The position numbers were made by a program, and so were the translations under genes. From CBDCDJ01 sp965215355 (GTDB lineage Bacteria > Deinococcota > Deinococci > Deinococcales > Trueperaceae), in NCBI GenBank assembly GCA_965215355.1, contig CBDCDJ010000007.1:2542001-2606000 (forward strand): a stretch of DNA of 64,000 nucleotides, given 5' to 3'. How positions within the stretch are numbered: the first letter of the stretch is position 1; every line of letters starts with the position of its first letter. The notes under the pieces are model-generated. The model had not been told where the DNA came from, ran no database searches, and saw only the letters and a program-made list of their open reading frames with translations. Of this stretch, positions 25,035-32,818 are shown one piece after another.

Positions 25035-26404
25035 GTCGCCACCTCGAACAGCGCGAGGTGCGAGGGCGCGCCCAGCGCCGCGTCCTCAACCCCGACGCCG
25101 CCGAGCTGCAGGTTGTAGCCGTAGCTGTCGGCTACACGTGAAGCCCAGGCCGCGAACTCTGAACGTATCCACTCGAAGCGGTGGTCCCGGTGGCGCAACG
25201 TACCCGCCGGCAGGCTCGGCCACAGCGCGTTGTAGTCAGCGTTGGGCGTGGTCAGGACGACCGTTTTGGGCCGCGCAAACTCGAACACGTTGCGCTCGAA
25301 AGCGGCGAGGCGAAAAGGCTCCAAGTGCTCGACCACTTCGACCAGGGCGGCCGCGTCGAAGCCGGCTAGGCGTTGATCGCGGTAGAGCAACGAGCCGTGT
25401 AGCAGTGTCACGCGGCTCCGCACCCGTTCGGGCAACCGCTCGAGGCGGGCACCGGCGCGTTCCAGTACCCGATGCGACACGTCGACGCCTACGATTTCGC
25501 TGAACTGCCGGTCTTGGAGCAAAAGCTTCAACAGTTTGCCTTCCCCGCAGCCTAAGTCGAGCACGCGGGTCGCGCCGCTGGCTTTGAGCAAGTCGCGCAC
25601 GCGCGCCAAGCGCTGCTCGTGCAGACCGAGTTTGACCTCGGCTGCTCCTTCGGGAGCGTCTTCTGAAACGTCGGCTTCCTCTTCCATCTCGGCGAGGGCG
25701 GCTTGGGTAAGACTCTGCCGGTGTTTGAGGTAACGCTTCGCGATAAACGCCTTTTCGGGATGCGTGGGCAGCCAACCTTTGCCCTTGTCGAGCAGCTTTT
25801 GCACCTCGTCCTGGCCGACCCAGTAGTGTTTGTCGTCGTCGAGCACGGGGATGAGGACGTAGAGGTGGCGCAGCGCCTGGTAGAGCGGCTTGACCGTGCT
25901 GAGCGTCAGGTCGAAGTAGCGGCTCTCCCCCCAGTCGGGAAACGCTTCGTCGAGCGGGTGTTGAGTTACCTCGACGCTGTAACCGAGTGGGGCAAAGAGG
26001 CGTGCCAGCACGTCTTCACCGCCGCGGCAGGGCAGCGCGGTGAGGATGAACTTTAGCGGTAGCGGGGTTTCGACCAGGGCGTCGCGCTCCTTGCTGCTGC
26101 CCCCGAGAGCGCTGCTCAACACCCTGGCGAGAGCTACGCTCATAAACGACGACACCACGTAGGGTCGGTCGTTCACGTAGGGTAGCAGCGCGAAGCCCGC
26201 GTCGCCACGGGCGCGGCGGCTGAGTGCGACCGGGTCGACCTCGAGCAGCAAGGCGGCGGTGCAGAGGTCCGGACTGGCCTCGGGGTAAAACACGTGAGCT
26301 TGCCCGAAGGCCAGCGCAAAGCTCTGCACCCTGTCGGGGTGCTTGTGGAGCAAGTAGCCTAAGTCGGTCGCCGGTCTGTGAGTGGTGGTGATGGTGAGCA
26401 GCAT
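25031..26404 (-). CDS. hen1: bacterial Hen1, RNA 3'-terminal 2'-O-methyltransferase
   Basis: A 457-residue protein with the two-part bacterial Hen1 layout: an N-terminal half (LLTITTTHRPATDLGYLLHK) that activates the Pnkp ligase, and a C-terminal methyltransferase with VLDLGCGEGKLLKLLL near residue 280 and the metal-binding EVVEHLEPFRLAAFERNVF near 355. It methylates the ribose 2'-OH at the cut before sealing, which protects the repaired RNA from being cut again. It lies 51 bp after RtcB and overlaps Pnkp. Confidence 0.95.
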   Translation of the reverse strand: MLLTITTTHRPATDLGYLLHKHPDRVQSFALAFGQAHVFYPEASPDLCTAALLLEVDPVALSRRARGDAGFALLPYVNDRPYVVSSFMSVALARVLSSALGGSSKERDALVETPLPLKFILTALPCRGGEDVLARLFAPLGYSVEVTQHPLDEAFPDWGESRYFDLTLSTVKPLYQALRHLYVLIPVLDDDKHYWVGQDEVQKLLDKGKGWLPTHPEKAFIAKRYLKHRQSLTQAALAEMEEEADVSEDAPEGAAEVKLGLHEQRLARVRDLLKASGATRVLDLGCGEGKLLKLLLQDRQFSEIVGVDVSHRVLERAGARLERLPERVRSRVTLLHGSLLYRDQRLAGFDAAALVEVVEHLEPFRLAAFERNVFEFARPKTVVLTTPNADYNALWPSLPAGTLRHRDHRFEWIRSEFAAWASRVADSYGYNLQLGGVGVEDAALGAPSHLALFEVAT

Positions 26405-26455
26405 GGTGTCCTCATAGCCTAGCGAATCGTCGTGACGGATGACGCGGCATTTTCG

Positions 26456-27871
26456 TCAGTCCTCGGCTCGTTTGTCGGTCGACATCAGCACCATCTTCGG
26501 CTCGAAACGCGCGACCACCTCGACTAAGTCGCTCTGTAAGGCCAAGACCTCGTCGATGTCTTTGTAAGCTTGCGGCGCCTCGTCGAGACCGCCGCCCAAG
26601 AGTTCGACGCCTCGCTCGGCCAGCCAGGCAGTTCGAGCCTTGGGAGCAATGGTTTTTTTTGCCTGGGTGCGGCTCATCAGTCGGCCCGCGCCGTGGCTGG
26701 CGCTGTTGAGCGAGGCGTCGTTCCCTTTGCCCTCCACGACGAACGAGCGGTGCCCCTGCGAGCCGGGCACGATGCCGAGCACCCCTTGGTGCGCCGGCGT
26801 CGCGCCCTTGCGGTGGACGACGACCTTGCGCCCCTGCCAACGCTCCAGCCAGGCGAAGTTGTGGTGGTTCTCGAGCCTTTTAATGGGCTCGAGTCCCAGA
26901 CGGGCGGCAAGCGCCGCCTGCAAGGTGTGGTGGTTGGCCGAGGCGAAGCGGCCGGCCAAGTTCATCGCCGTCCAGTAGGCTTGGCCGGGCTCGCTGTCTA
27001 ACGACAACCAAGCCAGGTGCTTGAACTCTTGCGGCAGGCGGCTGAGCCCCTGCGCGAGTCTGGCGTAGTGGTCGGCGATTGACGCGCCCACCCCGCGGCT
27101 GCCCGAGTGGCTCATCACGGCGAGGTAACGGCTCGCATCGACTTGAAGCGTGGCCGCATGAGCTTCGTCCACGTTCAGAGCGCCCACGTCGACGAAGTGG
27201 TTGCCGCTGCCGCTCGTGCCGAGCTGGGCGTACGCCTTGTCGTGCAAGCCGCGCAGCAGCTTGGTTTCTTGCCAGGCCGGGTCGTCGAGAACCTCGTGCT
27301 GGCGGCGCTCACCCTTCTCAAAGGCGGCCCCTATGCCGAAGCGCGTTTCAGCTCGCAAGGCGCGGCGGAGTTCGTCGCGTTTGGCTTCGTCCGCGAGCAG
27401 GCTCTCTGGCGCTATAGGATAGACACTCATCATCATGCGGCAAGCGATGTCCACGCCGACCATGAAAGGCGCGACAGCCCCTTCCAGGGCGACCACGCCG
27501 CCGATGGGTATGCCGTAGCCGACGTGCGCGTCGGGCATGAGCGCCCCCGCCACGGTGACGGGTAAACGCATGGCGTTGCGAAGTTGCTCTACGGCGCGGG
27601 CGTCTATCAAACTTTCGCCCCACACGGGCGCGGGCAGGGGCGTGTCGCGCAGGGCGTCAGCTTCTTGGACTTGTAAAGCCAGCAGCGCTTTCGCGAGCGG
27701 CTGGAACGCGTGGCCCGGCAGGTCGTAGGCTTCGGGGCGGCTACGCACCCCCTCGAGCGCTGCCAAGGCCTCGTCGTCGCTCAGCAGAGACTGCCGCGCC
27801 GCCGCCAGCGCCAGGCCGATGACGGGGCCTTGGGGCCAGCCGTTTTGGAGCAGGGTCGTACCGGTTAACAT
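26456..27871 (-). CDS. rtcB: RNA ligase RtcB
   Basis: A 471-residue RtcB ligase with PDAHVGYGIPIGG, FMVGVDIACRM, TSGSGNHFVDVG, HSGSRGVG and the guanylate-accepting site NSASHGAGRLMSR (His about 391). RtcB joins 2',3'-cyclic phosphate or 3'-phosphate ends to 5'-OH ends using GTP and Mn. As first gene of the Pnkp-Hen1 operon it gives the cell a second, direct sealing route. AAAGGA precedes the ATG. No RtcR-type regulator or archease was seen nearby. Confidence 0.95.
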   Translation of the reverse strand: MLTGTTLLQNGWPQGPVIGLALAAARQSLLSDDEALAALEGVRSRPEAYDLPGHAFQPLAKALLALQVQEADALRDTPLPAPVWGESLIDARAVEQLRNAMRLPVTVAGALMPDAHVGYGIPIGGVVALEGAVAPFMVGVDIACRMMMSVYPIAPESLLADEAKRDELRRALRAETRFGIGAAFEKGERRQHEVLDDPAWQETKLLRGLHDKAYAQLGTSGSGNHFVDVGALNVDEAHAATLQVDASRYLAVMSHSGSRGVGASIADHYARLAQGLSRLPQEFKHLAWLSLDSEPGQAYWTAMNLAGRFASANHHTLQAALAARLGLEPIKRLENHHNFAWLERWQGRKVVVHRKGATPAHQGVLGIVPGSQGHRSFVVEGKGNDASLNSASHGAGRLMSRTQAKKTIAPKARTAWLAERGVELLGGGLDEAPQAYKDIDEVLALQSDLVEVVARFEPKMVLMSTDKRAED

Positions 27872-27949
27872 GCGCTGGTCCTTTCTGCAAAGTGGTGGGC
27901 TAACTCTTGGTGCCGATATAGAGTTCGACCTTTAGGCTGAAACCCATGA

Positions 27950-27975
27950 AAAAAGAGAAGCTTGGTTGAGCTTCC
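27950..27975 (-). terminator. hairpin with leftward T run upstream of rtcB
   Basis: GAAGCT and AGCTTC arms (27957-27962 and 27969-27974) followed leftward by TCTTTTTT. It is 80 bp before the rtcB start and could attenuate a transcript entering from the right. No leftward gene precedes it. Confidence 0.4.
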
Positions 27976-28396
27976 CTCGGTCGTGAGTTGGAATGGACTT
28001 AAAGCCTAGCCAAGACACCCGGAGAAGCGACGACCACAAAGGTTGTGCCGCGAAAAGCGTTCTGCCTGGGCTGCTCTAAAAGTCACGAAAGGGAGTCTAG
28101 CAGACTCGGCGGTGGCTGTAAAGGTTCGGCTGGGTTCGGCTGTGGCCGCTATGGCGACGCTGAATCCGCTTGCGGCCGAAATCGTTAGTTTTCACCTCGG
28201 CCGTATCGCTGCGCCGTTTGACCGGAGCCGGTGGGGTAGCCTTTAGCTTTGTAAAGGGGATAATCCATAGAATCGAGGCAACTCCACAGCGCGGCTCTGG
28301 CGAGCGTGTTCGTGCGTAAACGTTTCATCCGACCCCCTCGTCACGACTATAAAGCTTTGCCAAAAAACGCGCTGTAGGCTCGCGCAAAGTCCTCGC

Positions 28397-28492
28397 TGCG
28401 AACTGTGAGTTTCAGCAGCATGCGAACTGTGGGCTTCGGCAGCATGCGAACTGTGGGCTTCGGCAGCATGCGAACTGTGGGCTTCGGCAGCA
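28397..28492. repeat. four tandem copies of a 24-bp repeat
   Basis: Units begin at 28397, 28421, 28445 and 28469, each of the form TGCGAACTGTGGGC then TTCGGCAGCA. Units 2-4 are identical; unit 1 differs at two positions. No spacers, so this is not a CRISPR. Between 27976 and 28396 no supported gene was seen. Confidence 0.95.
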
Positions 28493-28547
28493 ACCGCTCG
28501 CCCGCGGGGCGCTAAACTTTAGGTCTTATAACAGACAGGGGGCTGAA

Positions 28548-30017
28548 GTGACGAAGGTGCAAGCCGAACACGGCGCGGTGAAGAAGATGTGTTTGCTGCT
28601 CATCGTGCTCGCCGGGCTCGGCGGTTGTTTTCCGGCCTTGAAGTCCGACGGTGGCGGCCAGACGGCGTTCGAAGCGCCTCGAGCGGTCAATCCCGCCGAT
28701 GTCGCCCTCTTGGACGGCTACCGAATCGAGGCGCTGGCGACCGGCCTCACTTTTCCCACGGGCGTCGCCTTCGACGAAGCGGGTGAGGTTTACGTGCTCG
28801 AGGCGGGCTACTCCTACGGCGAGGTCGTCACCGAGCCGCGCCTGCTGCGCCTCGGCGAGGGCGGCAACTCGGTCGTCGCCAGGGGCGACAACCCGCCCTG
28901 GAACGGCGTGACCTTTCACGACGGGGCGTTTTACGTCGGCGGCGGCACGCTTGAGGGCGGTCAGATTCTGCGCATCGGCAAAGGGGGTGAGGTGACGCCG
29001 CTGCTCGAGCACCTCCCGAGCTTCGGCGACCACCACACCAACGGCCCCGTGTTCGGCCCCGACGGTGCCCTCTACTTCGGCCAGGGCACCGCCACCAACT
29101 CGGGGGTGGTCGGCGTCGACAACGCCGACTTCGGCTGGCTTTACCGCCGTCCCGACTTTCACGACATCCCCTGCCGGGACATCACCCTGCTGGGACAGAA
29201 CTACACCACCCCGAACCCGCTGACGGAGAACCCCGACGACACGGTCACCACCGGCGCTTACCAAAGCTTCGGCACGCCCACCACGTCCGGACAAGTCGTC
29301 CGGGGGCAGCTGCCTTGCACGGGCGCGATCCTGCGGCTGCCGCCGGGCGGCGCGCCCGAGGTCGTCGCCTGGGGCCTGCGCAACCCTTTCAGCCTCGCCT
29401 GGTCGCCGGACGGAGAGTTTTACGCGCTGGAAAACTCGTACGACGTGCGTGGCAGTCGGCCGGTCTTCGGCAGCGGCGACGTGCTGTGGAAAGTTGAAGA
29501 GGGCGCTTGGTACGGCTGGCCGGACTTTCACGGCGGTCGGCCGCTGACCGACGCCGACCAGTATAGGGCGCCGGGTGAGCCCGCCCCCGGCTTTCTCCTC
29601 GCCGTGCACCCGGACACGCCGCCCGAGCCGGCGGCGCTGCTCGGCGTGCATTCTTCCTCGAACGGCATGGACTTTTCCGCCAATCCCGAGTTCGGCTTCG
29701 TCGGCCAAGCCTTCGTCGCTCAGTTCGGCGACATGGCACCCGGCGTCGGCAAGGTGCTGGGGCCGGTGGGTTTCAAGGTTGTCCGGGTGGACGTGGCTAG
29801 CGGCGTCGTGGAGGACTTCGCGGTCAACCGCAAACCCTACGGGCCGGCCTCCAAAGTGGGCGGGGGTGGTTTGGAGCGCCCCGTGTCGGTGAAGTTCAGC
29901 CCCGACGGCAGCGCCCTCTATGTGGTCGACTTCGGGGTGATGACGATCGGCGAACAGGGTCCCGAGCCGCGTCCGGGCACCGGCGTGCTCTGGCGCATCA
30001 CGCGGAGCGGCCAATGA
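28548..30017 (+). CDS. PQQ-dependent sugar dehydrogenase-like lipoprotein (beta-propeller)
   Basis: A 489-residue secreted lipoprotein; the lipobox LAGLGGC lies near residue 27 and the GTG start follows CAGGGGGCTGA. The body is a six-bladed propeller of the soluble glucose/sorbosone dehydrogenase type: LATGLTFPTGVAFDEAGEVY, GPDGALYFGQGTATNSG, VVAWGLRNPFSLAWSPDG and RPVSVKFSPDGSALYVVDFG. Its substrate is unknown, and PQQ binding is only a family expectation. The stop overlaps the start of a cytochrome c, the likely electron acceptor. Confidence 0.85.
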   Translation: MTKVQAEHGAVKKMCLLLIVLAGLGGCFPALKSDGGGQTAFEAPRAVNPADVALLDGYRIEALATGLTFPTGVAFDEAGEVYVLEAGYSYGEVVTEPRLLRLGEGGNSVVARGDNPPWNGVTFHDGAFYVGGGTLEGGQILRIGKGGEVTPLLEHLPSFGDHHTNGPVFGPDGALYFGQGTATNSGVVGVDNADFGWLYRRPDFHDIPCRDITLLGQNYTTPNPLTENPDDTVTTGAYQSFGTPTTSGQVVRGQLPCTGAILRLPPGGAPEVVAWGLRNPFSLAWSPDGEFYALENSYDVRGSRPVFGSGDVLWKVEEGAWYGWPDFHGGRPLTDADQYRAPGEPAPGFLLAVHPDTPPEPAALLGVHSSSNGMDFSANPEFGFVGQAFVAQFGDMAPGVGKVLGPVGFKVVRVDVASGVVEDFAVNRKPYGPASKVGGGGLERPVSVKFSPDGSALYVVDFGVMTIGEQGPEPRPGTGVLWRITRSGQ

Positions 30018-30364
30018 ACGTTTGGAGAGCCTTATTCGTAGTGGCGGCGCTGCTGAGCGCTTGCGCCCCGGCCTACCGCGGCGAACCGCTTTACGGGCCG
30101 CTCGACACCTCGGTGCCCGAAGTCGCCCTGGGCCGGCAAACCTTCGCCGCCAACTGCAATCAGTGTCACCCCGGCGGCTCGAGCGGCCTGGGGCCGGCCC
30201 TCAACAACAAGCCGCTTCCCGCTGGTCTTATCAAGTATCAGGTGCGCCACGGCCTGGGCGCGATGCCCGCTTTCTCGCCAGAGCGACTCAGCGACGAAAA
30301 CCTTGACGCCCTCGTCGCTTACCTGCTGAAGCTGCGCGAGAAGGGTGGCGAAGGCTCGAGCTGA
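30014..30364 (+). CDS. cytochrome c lipoprotein
   Basis: The 116-residue product has a lipobox (LLSAC, near residue 17), one haem motif CNQCH near 48-52 and an axial Met in GLGAMPAFSPERLS. The C-terminal helix ALVAYLLKLRE completes a class I cytochrome c fold. Coupled by ATGA overlap with the propeller protein; together they look like a cell-surface oxidation module that passes electrons to the respiratory chain. Confidence 0.9.
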   Translation: MNVWRALFVVAALLSACAPAYRGEPLYGPLDTSVPEVALGRQTFAANCNQCHPGGSSGLGPALNNKPLPAGLIKYQVRHGLGAMPAFSPERLSDENLDALVAYLLKLREKGGEGSS

Positions 30365-30571
30365 TGTGCCGGTCCGGGCATCACGGCAAAGTTTTCTCTT
30401 TAGAAGCCACTGAAAGGTTATGACCGGAAGGCTCGAGGCGGGAAGTAGTGAGACCGGCGGCTAAGACAAACTTCGAGTCGACGGGGTGGAAGCCGCCCTT
30501 TTTTGATGCAAACGCTGAGGTTTTACAGCAGCAAAGCCAAAGCCCGGTAGTGCTCGAGCCTGATACCATTT

Positions 30572-30595
30572 CGGGTTAATTTAAGAATTAACCCG
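30572..30595. repeat. perfect AT-rich hairpin
   Basis: CGGGTTAATT, TAAG, AATTAACCCG: a 10-bp perfect stem with a four-base loop in a gene-free interval (30365-30736). Confidence 0.8.
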
Positions 30596-30613
30596 AGTGG
30601 AACGAGAAGAAAA

Positions 30614-30681
30614 ATACGGATGGCGATAAGGAGCAGAAGGACCTCTGCCGAGTTTATTCAGCGTATTATCGCCATCCGTAT
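30614..30681. repeat. 16-bp perfect inverted repeat
   Basis: ATACGGATGGCGATAA (30614-30629) is repeated inverted at 30666-30681, around 36 bases that contain a smaller GCAGA/TCTGC stem. With the preceding hairpin it forms a compact structured block 18 bp apart. Confidence 0.85.
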
Positions 30682-30736
30682 GAAAGACCAACCTCTAAAA
30701 GCATCACAAACGGGGCAGCTTTTCACCCTTTCACCT

Positions 30737-31182
30737 TCAGAAGTGCAAGTTCAACCCTACCCGTGTTCGCAAGTAGCCTTCCAGGGGCTCGAGCCTGAGC
30801 ACCGGTTGCACCTCCCCGAACACACCGACCGAGCCCAGCCTGAGTTCGGTGCCACCTGTGGCGTGCAGGCCGAGCGTTTGCTTCGTTGCTTCAGCGCCGC
30901 CGTCCGGGGTGCCGGCAAAAAAGGCGTCGCCGCCCGCTCCCAGGCAGATGCGGCTTAGCGGCAGGGTGACGTTGTAAAGAAAGTCGACCCCGGCAGAGGT
31001 AGGGGACAAGTCCCCCGCGGTGAAGACCACCGCGCGCAGCTCGAGTCCGCCGGGCAAACCCACACCGAACTGGGCGCTCAGGCCGGGGCTCGACAAAGTA
31101 GCGCCGCCCCCGACGTACAAGCCCTGGACAGAGGCGAACTGCAAACCAGCAGAACCGCCAGCAGAAAAACTGTTCGTTTCAT
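30737..31182 (-). pseudogene. small secreted or outer-membrane beta protein, frameshifted in the signal peptide
   Basis: ATG 31182 with GAGAGGGG upstream begins a clear signal sequence (MKRTVFLLAVLLVCSS). The mature part lies in another frame: FASVQGLYVGGGATL, then glycine- and aromatic-alternating strands such as GLSAQFGVGLPGGLELR ending in RVGLNLHF, a pattern typical of small outer-membrane beta barrels. The two parts need a one-base correction near 31140. Either a recent mutation or a sequencing error. Confidence 0.6.
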
Positions 31183-31276
31183 CTTCATCCCCTCTCGGTT
31201 CTCATTTCCAAGATAAACGCTCCAGGCTGTTGAGATGGGATGGGTGATGACGGTGCAGGACCCCAGGTGTCAAAGG

Positions 31277-31828
31277 TTAAAACATCCGTTTCCAACTCCA
31301 GTCCCGGCAGGTCTGCGGGGCGATGAGCGCGGACGCGTGCGGCGCCAGGATGCGGACGAGGTGAGTCTCTAAGCGGCTGGCGAGGTAGGCCTTCACCGCC
31401 TGCTGGCCGGCGACGTCCGGGTAGACGTTGTCACCCTGGCCCGCGCCGCGCCGGAACAGCAAGACCGGCCGGTCGGACGGGTTGGTGACGGCCACGGCAA
31501 CCGTGAGTTCTTCAGCGGTACGGTTGGCGTGGTGGTAGAAGACGCGGAAGGGCCGCTCGACCCGGTCGCGGTAGAGCGCTCCGGGCAGCAGCGTCGTGCT
31601 CTCCAAGCAGTCGGGGTTGTTCGACACCAGGAGCGGCCCGCCGTAGCGGGTCAAGACCACTTCCGGATTGAGTGAAACACTGCTCGGCAGCTGCTCTATG
31701 GGTAGGCTGGTGTTGACCGAACTGCCACTCAACACCGCGGGTACCGCGTAACCTGCACCCACCAGACCAAGCAGCAAAAGCGACAGGGCCGGGGAACACA
31801 GCCGTCCGGGCCGCGTCAGTCGTCGCAC
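31277..31828 (-). CDS. secreted protein of unknown function
   Basis: The 183-residue product starts at GTG 31828 with a signal or anchor segment (LCSPALSLLLLGLVGAGYA). The rest has a beta-rich pattern with VVLTRYGGPLLVSNNPDCLE, RPFRVFYHHANRTAEELTV and two late Cys-Trp rich residues (TCRDWSWKR). I do not recognise a family. It is leftward, separate from its neighbours. Confidence 0.65.
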   Translation of the reverse strand: MRRLTRPGRLCSPALSLLLLGLVGAGYAVPAVLSGSSVNTSLPIEQLPSSVSLNPEVVLTRYGGPLLVSNNPDCLESTTLLPGALYRDRVERPFRVFYHHANRTAEELTVAVAVTNPSDRPVLLFRRGAGQGDNVYPDVAGQQAVKAYLASRLETHLVRILAPHASALIAPQTCRDWSWKRMF

Positions 31829-31926
31829 CGAAAACCTACGGTGTTGACGACGCTGCTACAGCGCGAGAAGACTGAGCGACAAACTTTCATTTTTAGAGAC
31901 CGCCACGTTTGATTCCGGTGAGGTGT

Positions 31927-32178
31927 TCAGTCTTTCGCTTGCCCGCGGGCTCGAGGTGCATCCGCTTCAGGCTCGTCCTCGTCGTCCGGTTGCGCGTCCA
32001 GCAAATCTTCGCGCACATCCTCCTCGCTGACTCCGGCCACGTCCTCCAGCGCCTCGTCGTCGGTCACAACCTCTTCTTGAGCGCCGTAGCCGTGTTCGAA
32101 GGTCAGTTCGCGCGCGTCTTCTTTATCGGTGTGCTCTGCCGACGCTGCTACCGAACCGGCTCGTTGTTTGTCACTCAT
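31927..32178 (-). CDS. acidic low-complexity protein, 83 aa
   Basis: ATG 32178 follows AAAGGGGCTAGC. The product (MSDKQRAGSVAAS then a run rich in Asp and Glu such as DEALEDVAGVSEEDVRED) is strongly acidic, likely disordered, with no domain. Function unknown. Confidence 0.6.
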   Translation of the reverse strand: MSDKQRAGSVAASAEHTDKEDARELTFEHGYGAQEEVVTDDEALEDVAGVSEEDVREDLLDAQPDDEDEPEADAPRARGQAKD

Positions 32179-32480
32179 GCTAGCCCCTTTCAAGCTCGAG
32201 CCTAAAGCTTCGCGGTTCACTTGACAGTGGTCTTGCGCTTGTTCGGGGTGTTGCGCTCAAGGTTCTCGGGGTAGCCAAAGCCCTCGTTCTCAACCGTAGT
32301 TCGTGGTTCGGACGTGGCCGCTGGACTGCTTGGCAAGGGTGGCACGGGGGCTGTCACAGGGAGCGTTTACCACGGACGCGCCTTCAGAAACGCCGTGACA
32401 GTACGGCTTAATCCTGCTCGAGTTTCACGGCAGCGAGGTCAACCAGCCCTGAATCGCCTCAGAAACTAGCTTGGCAGCTC

Positions 32481-32503
32481 ACCCCCGCAAGGCCTTGGGG
32501 GTT
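32481..32503 (+). terminator. possible terminator hairpin
   Basis: ACCCCC and GGGGGT enclose ten bases and are followed by TTTAG. No rightward gene precedes it closely, so its role is unclear. Confidence 0.35.
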
Positions 32504-32575
32504 TAGAAACCACATGTCCTTAGCACTTGATTGCCTGTAACCGTGGCTCCACTGTCCAGCTGCGCTCGCTGGTGA

Positions 32576-32702
32576 GTCTGCAAAAAATAGGGATTTTCGA
32601 GTCGCCAACCTACATCTTAGTCACAGCATTTTCCCTGCTCGATGACCCATCTGGTTACTACAGCTGCGGTCTTAAACGGGCATCTCTCGATTTTTTGCAG
32701 AC
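32576..32702. repeat. 127-bp element with 13-bp perfect terminal inverted repeats
   Basis: GTCTGCAAAAAAT at 32576-32588 is repeated inverted at 32690-32702. The interior has no supported gene. It looks like a miniature mobile element or a large hairpin. No clear target-site duplication was found. It lies in the otherwise gene-free interval 32179-32818. Confidence 0.6.
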
Positions 32703-32818
32703 GCCGTCTTGACAGGTTATGCTGTATGCCAGGCGGAAAAACCGGATAGAGGGTCGACCTGAAACGTACAGAATCGGCCTACGGGTAAGCGCTTGAAGCC
32801 GGGGAGTTTGGGAGAGAC

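Noticed and set aside
28397..28492. CRISPR array
   Set aside because: Direct repeats are contiguous with no spacers and no cas genes are present.
28512..30014. 500-codon leftward frame opposite the propeller gene
   Set aside because: Shadow frame; the plus strand encodes a clear lipoprotein with known motifs.
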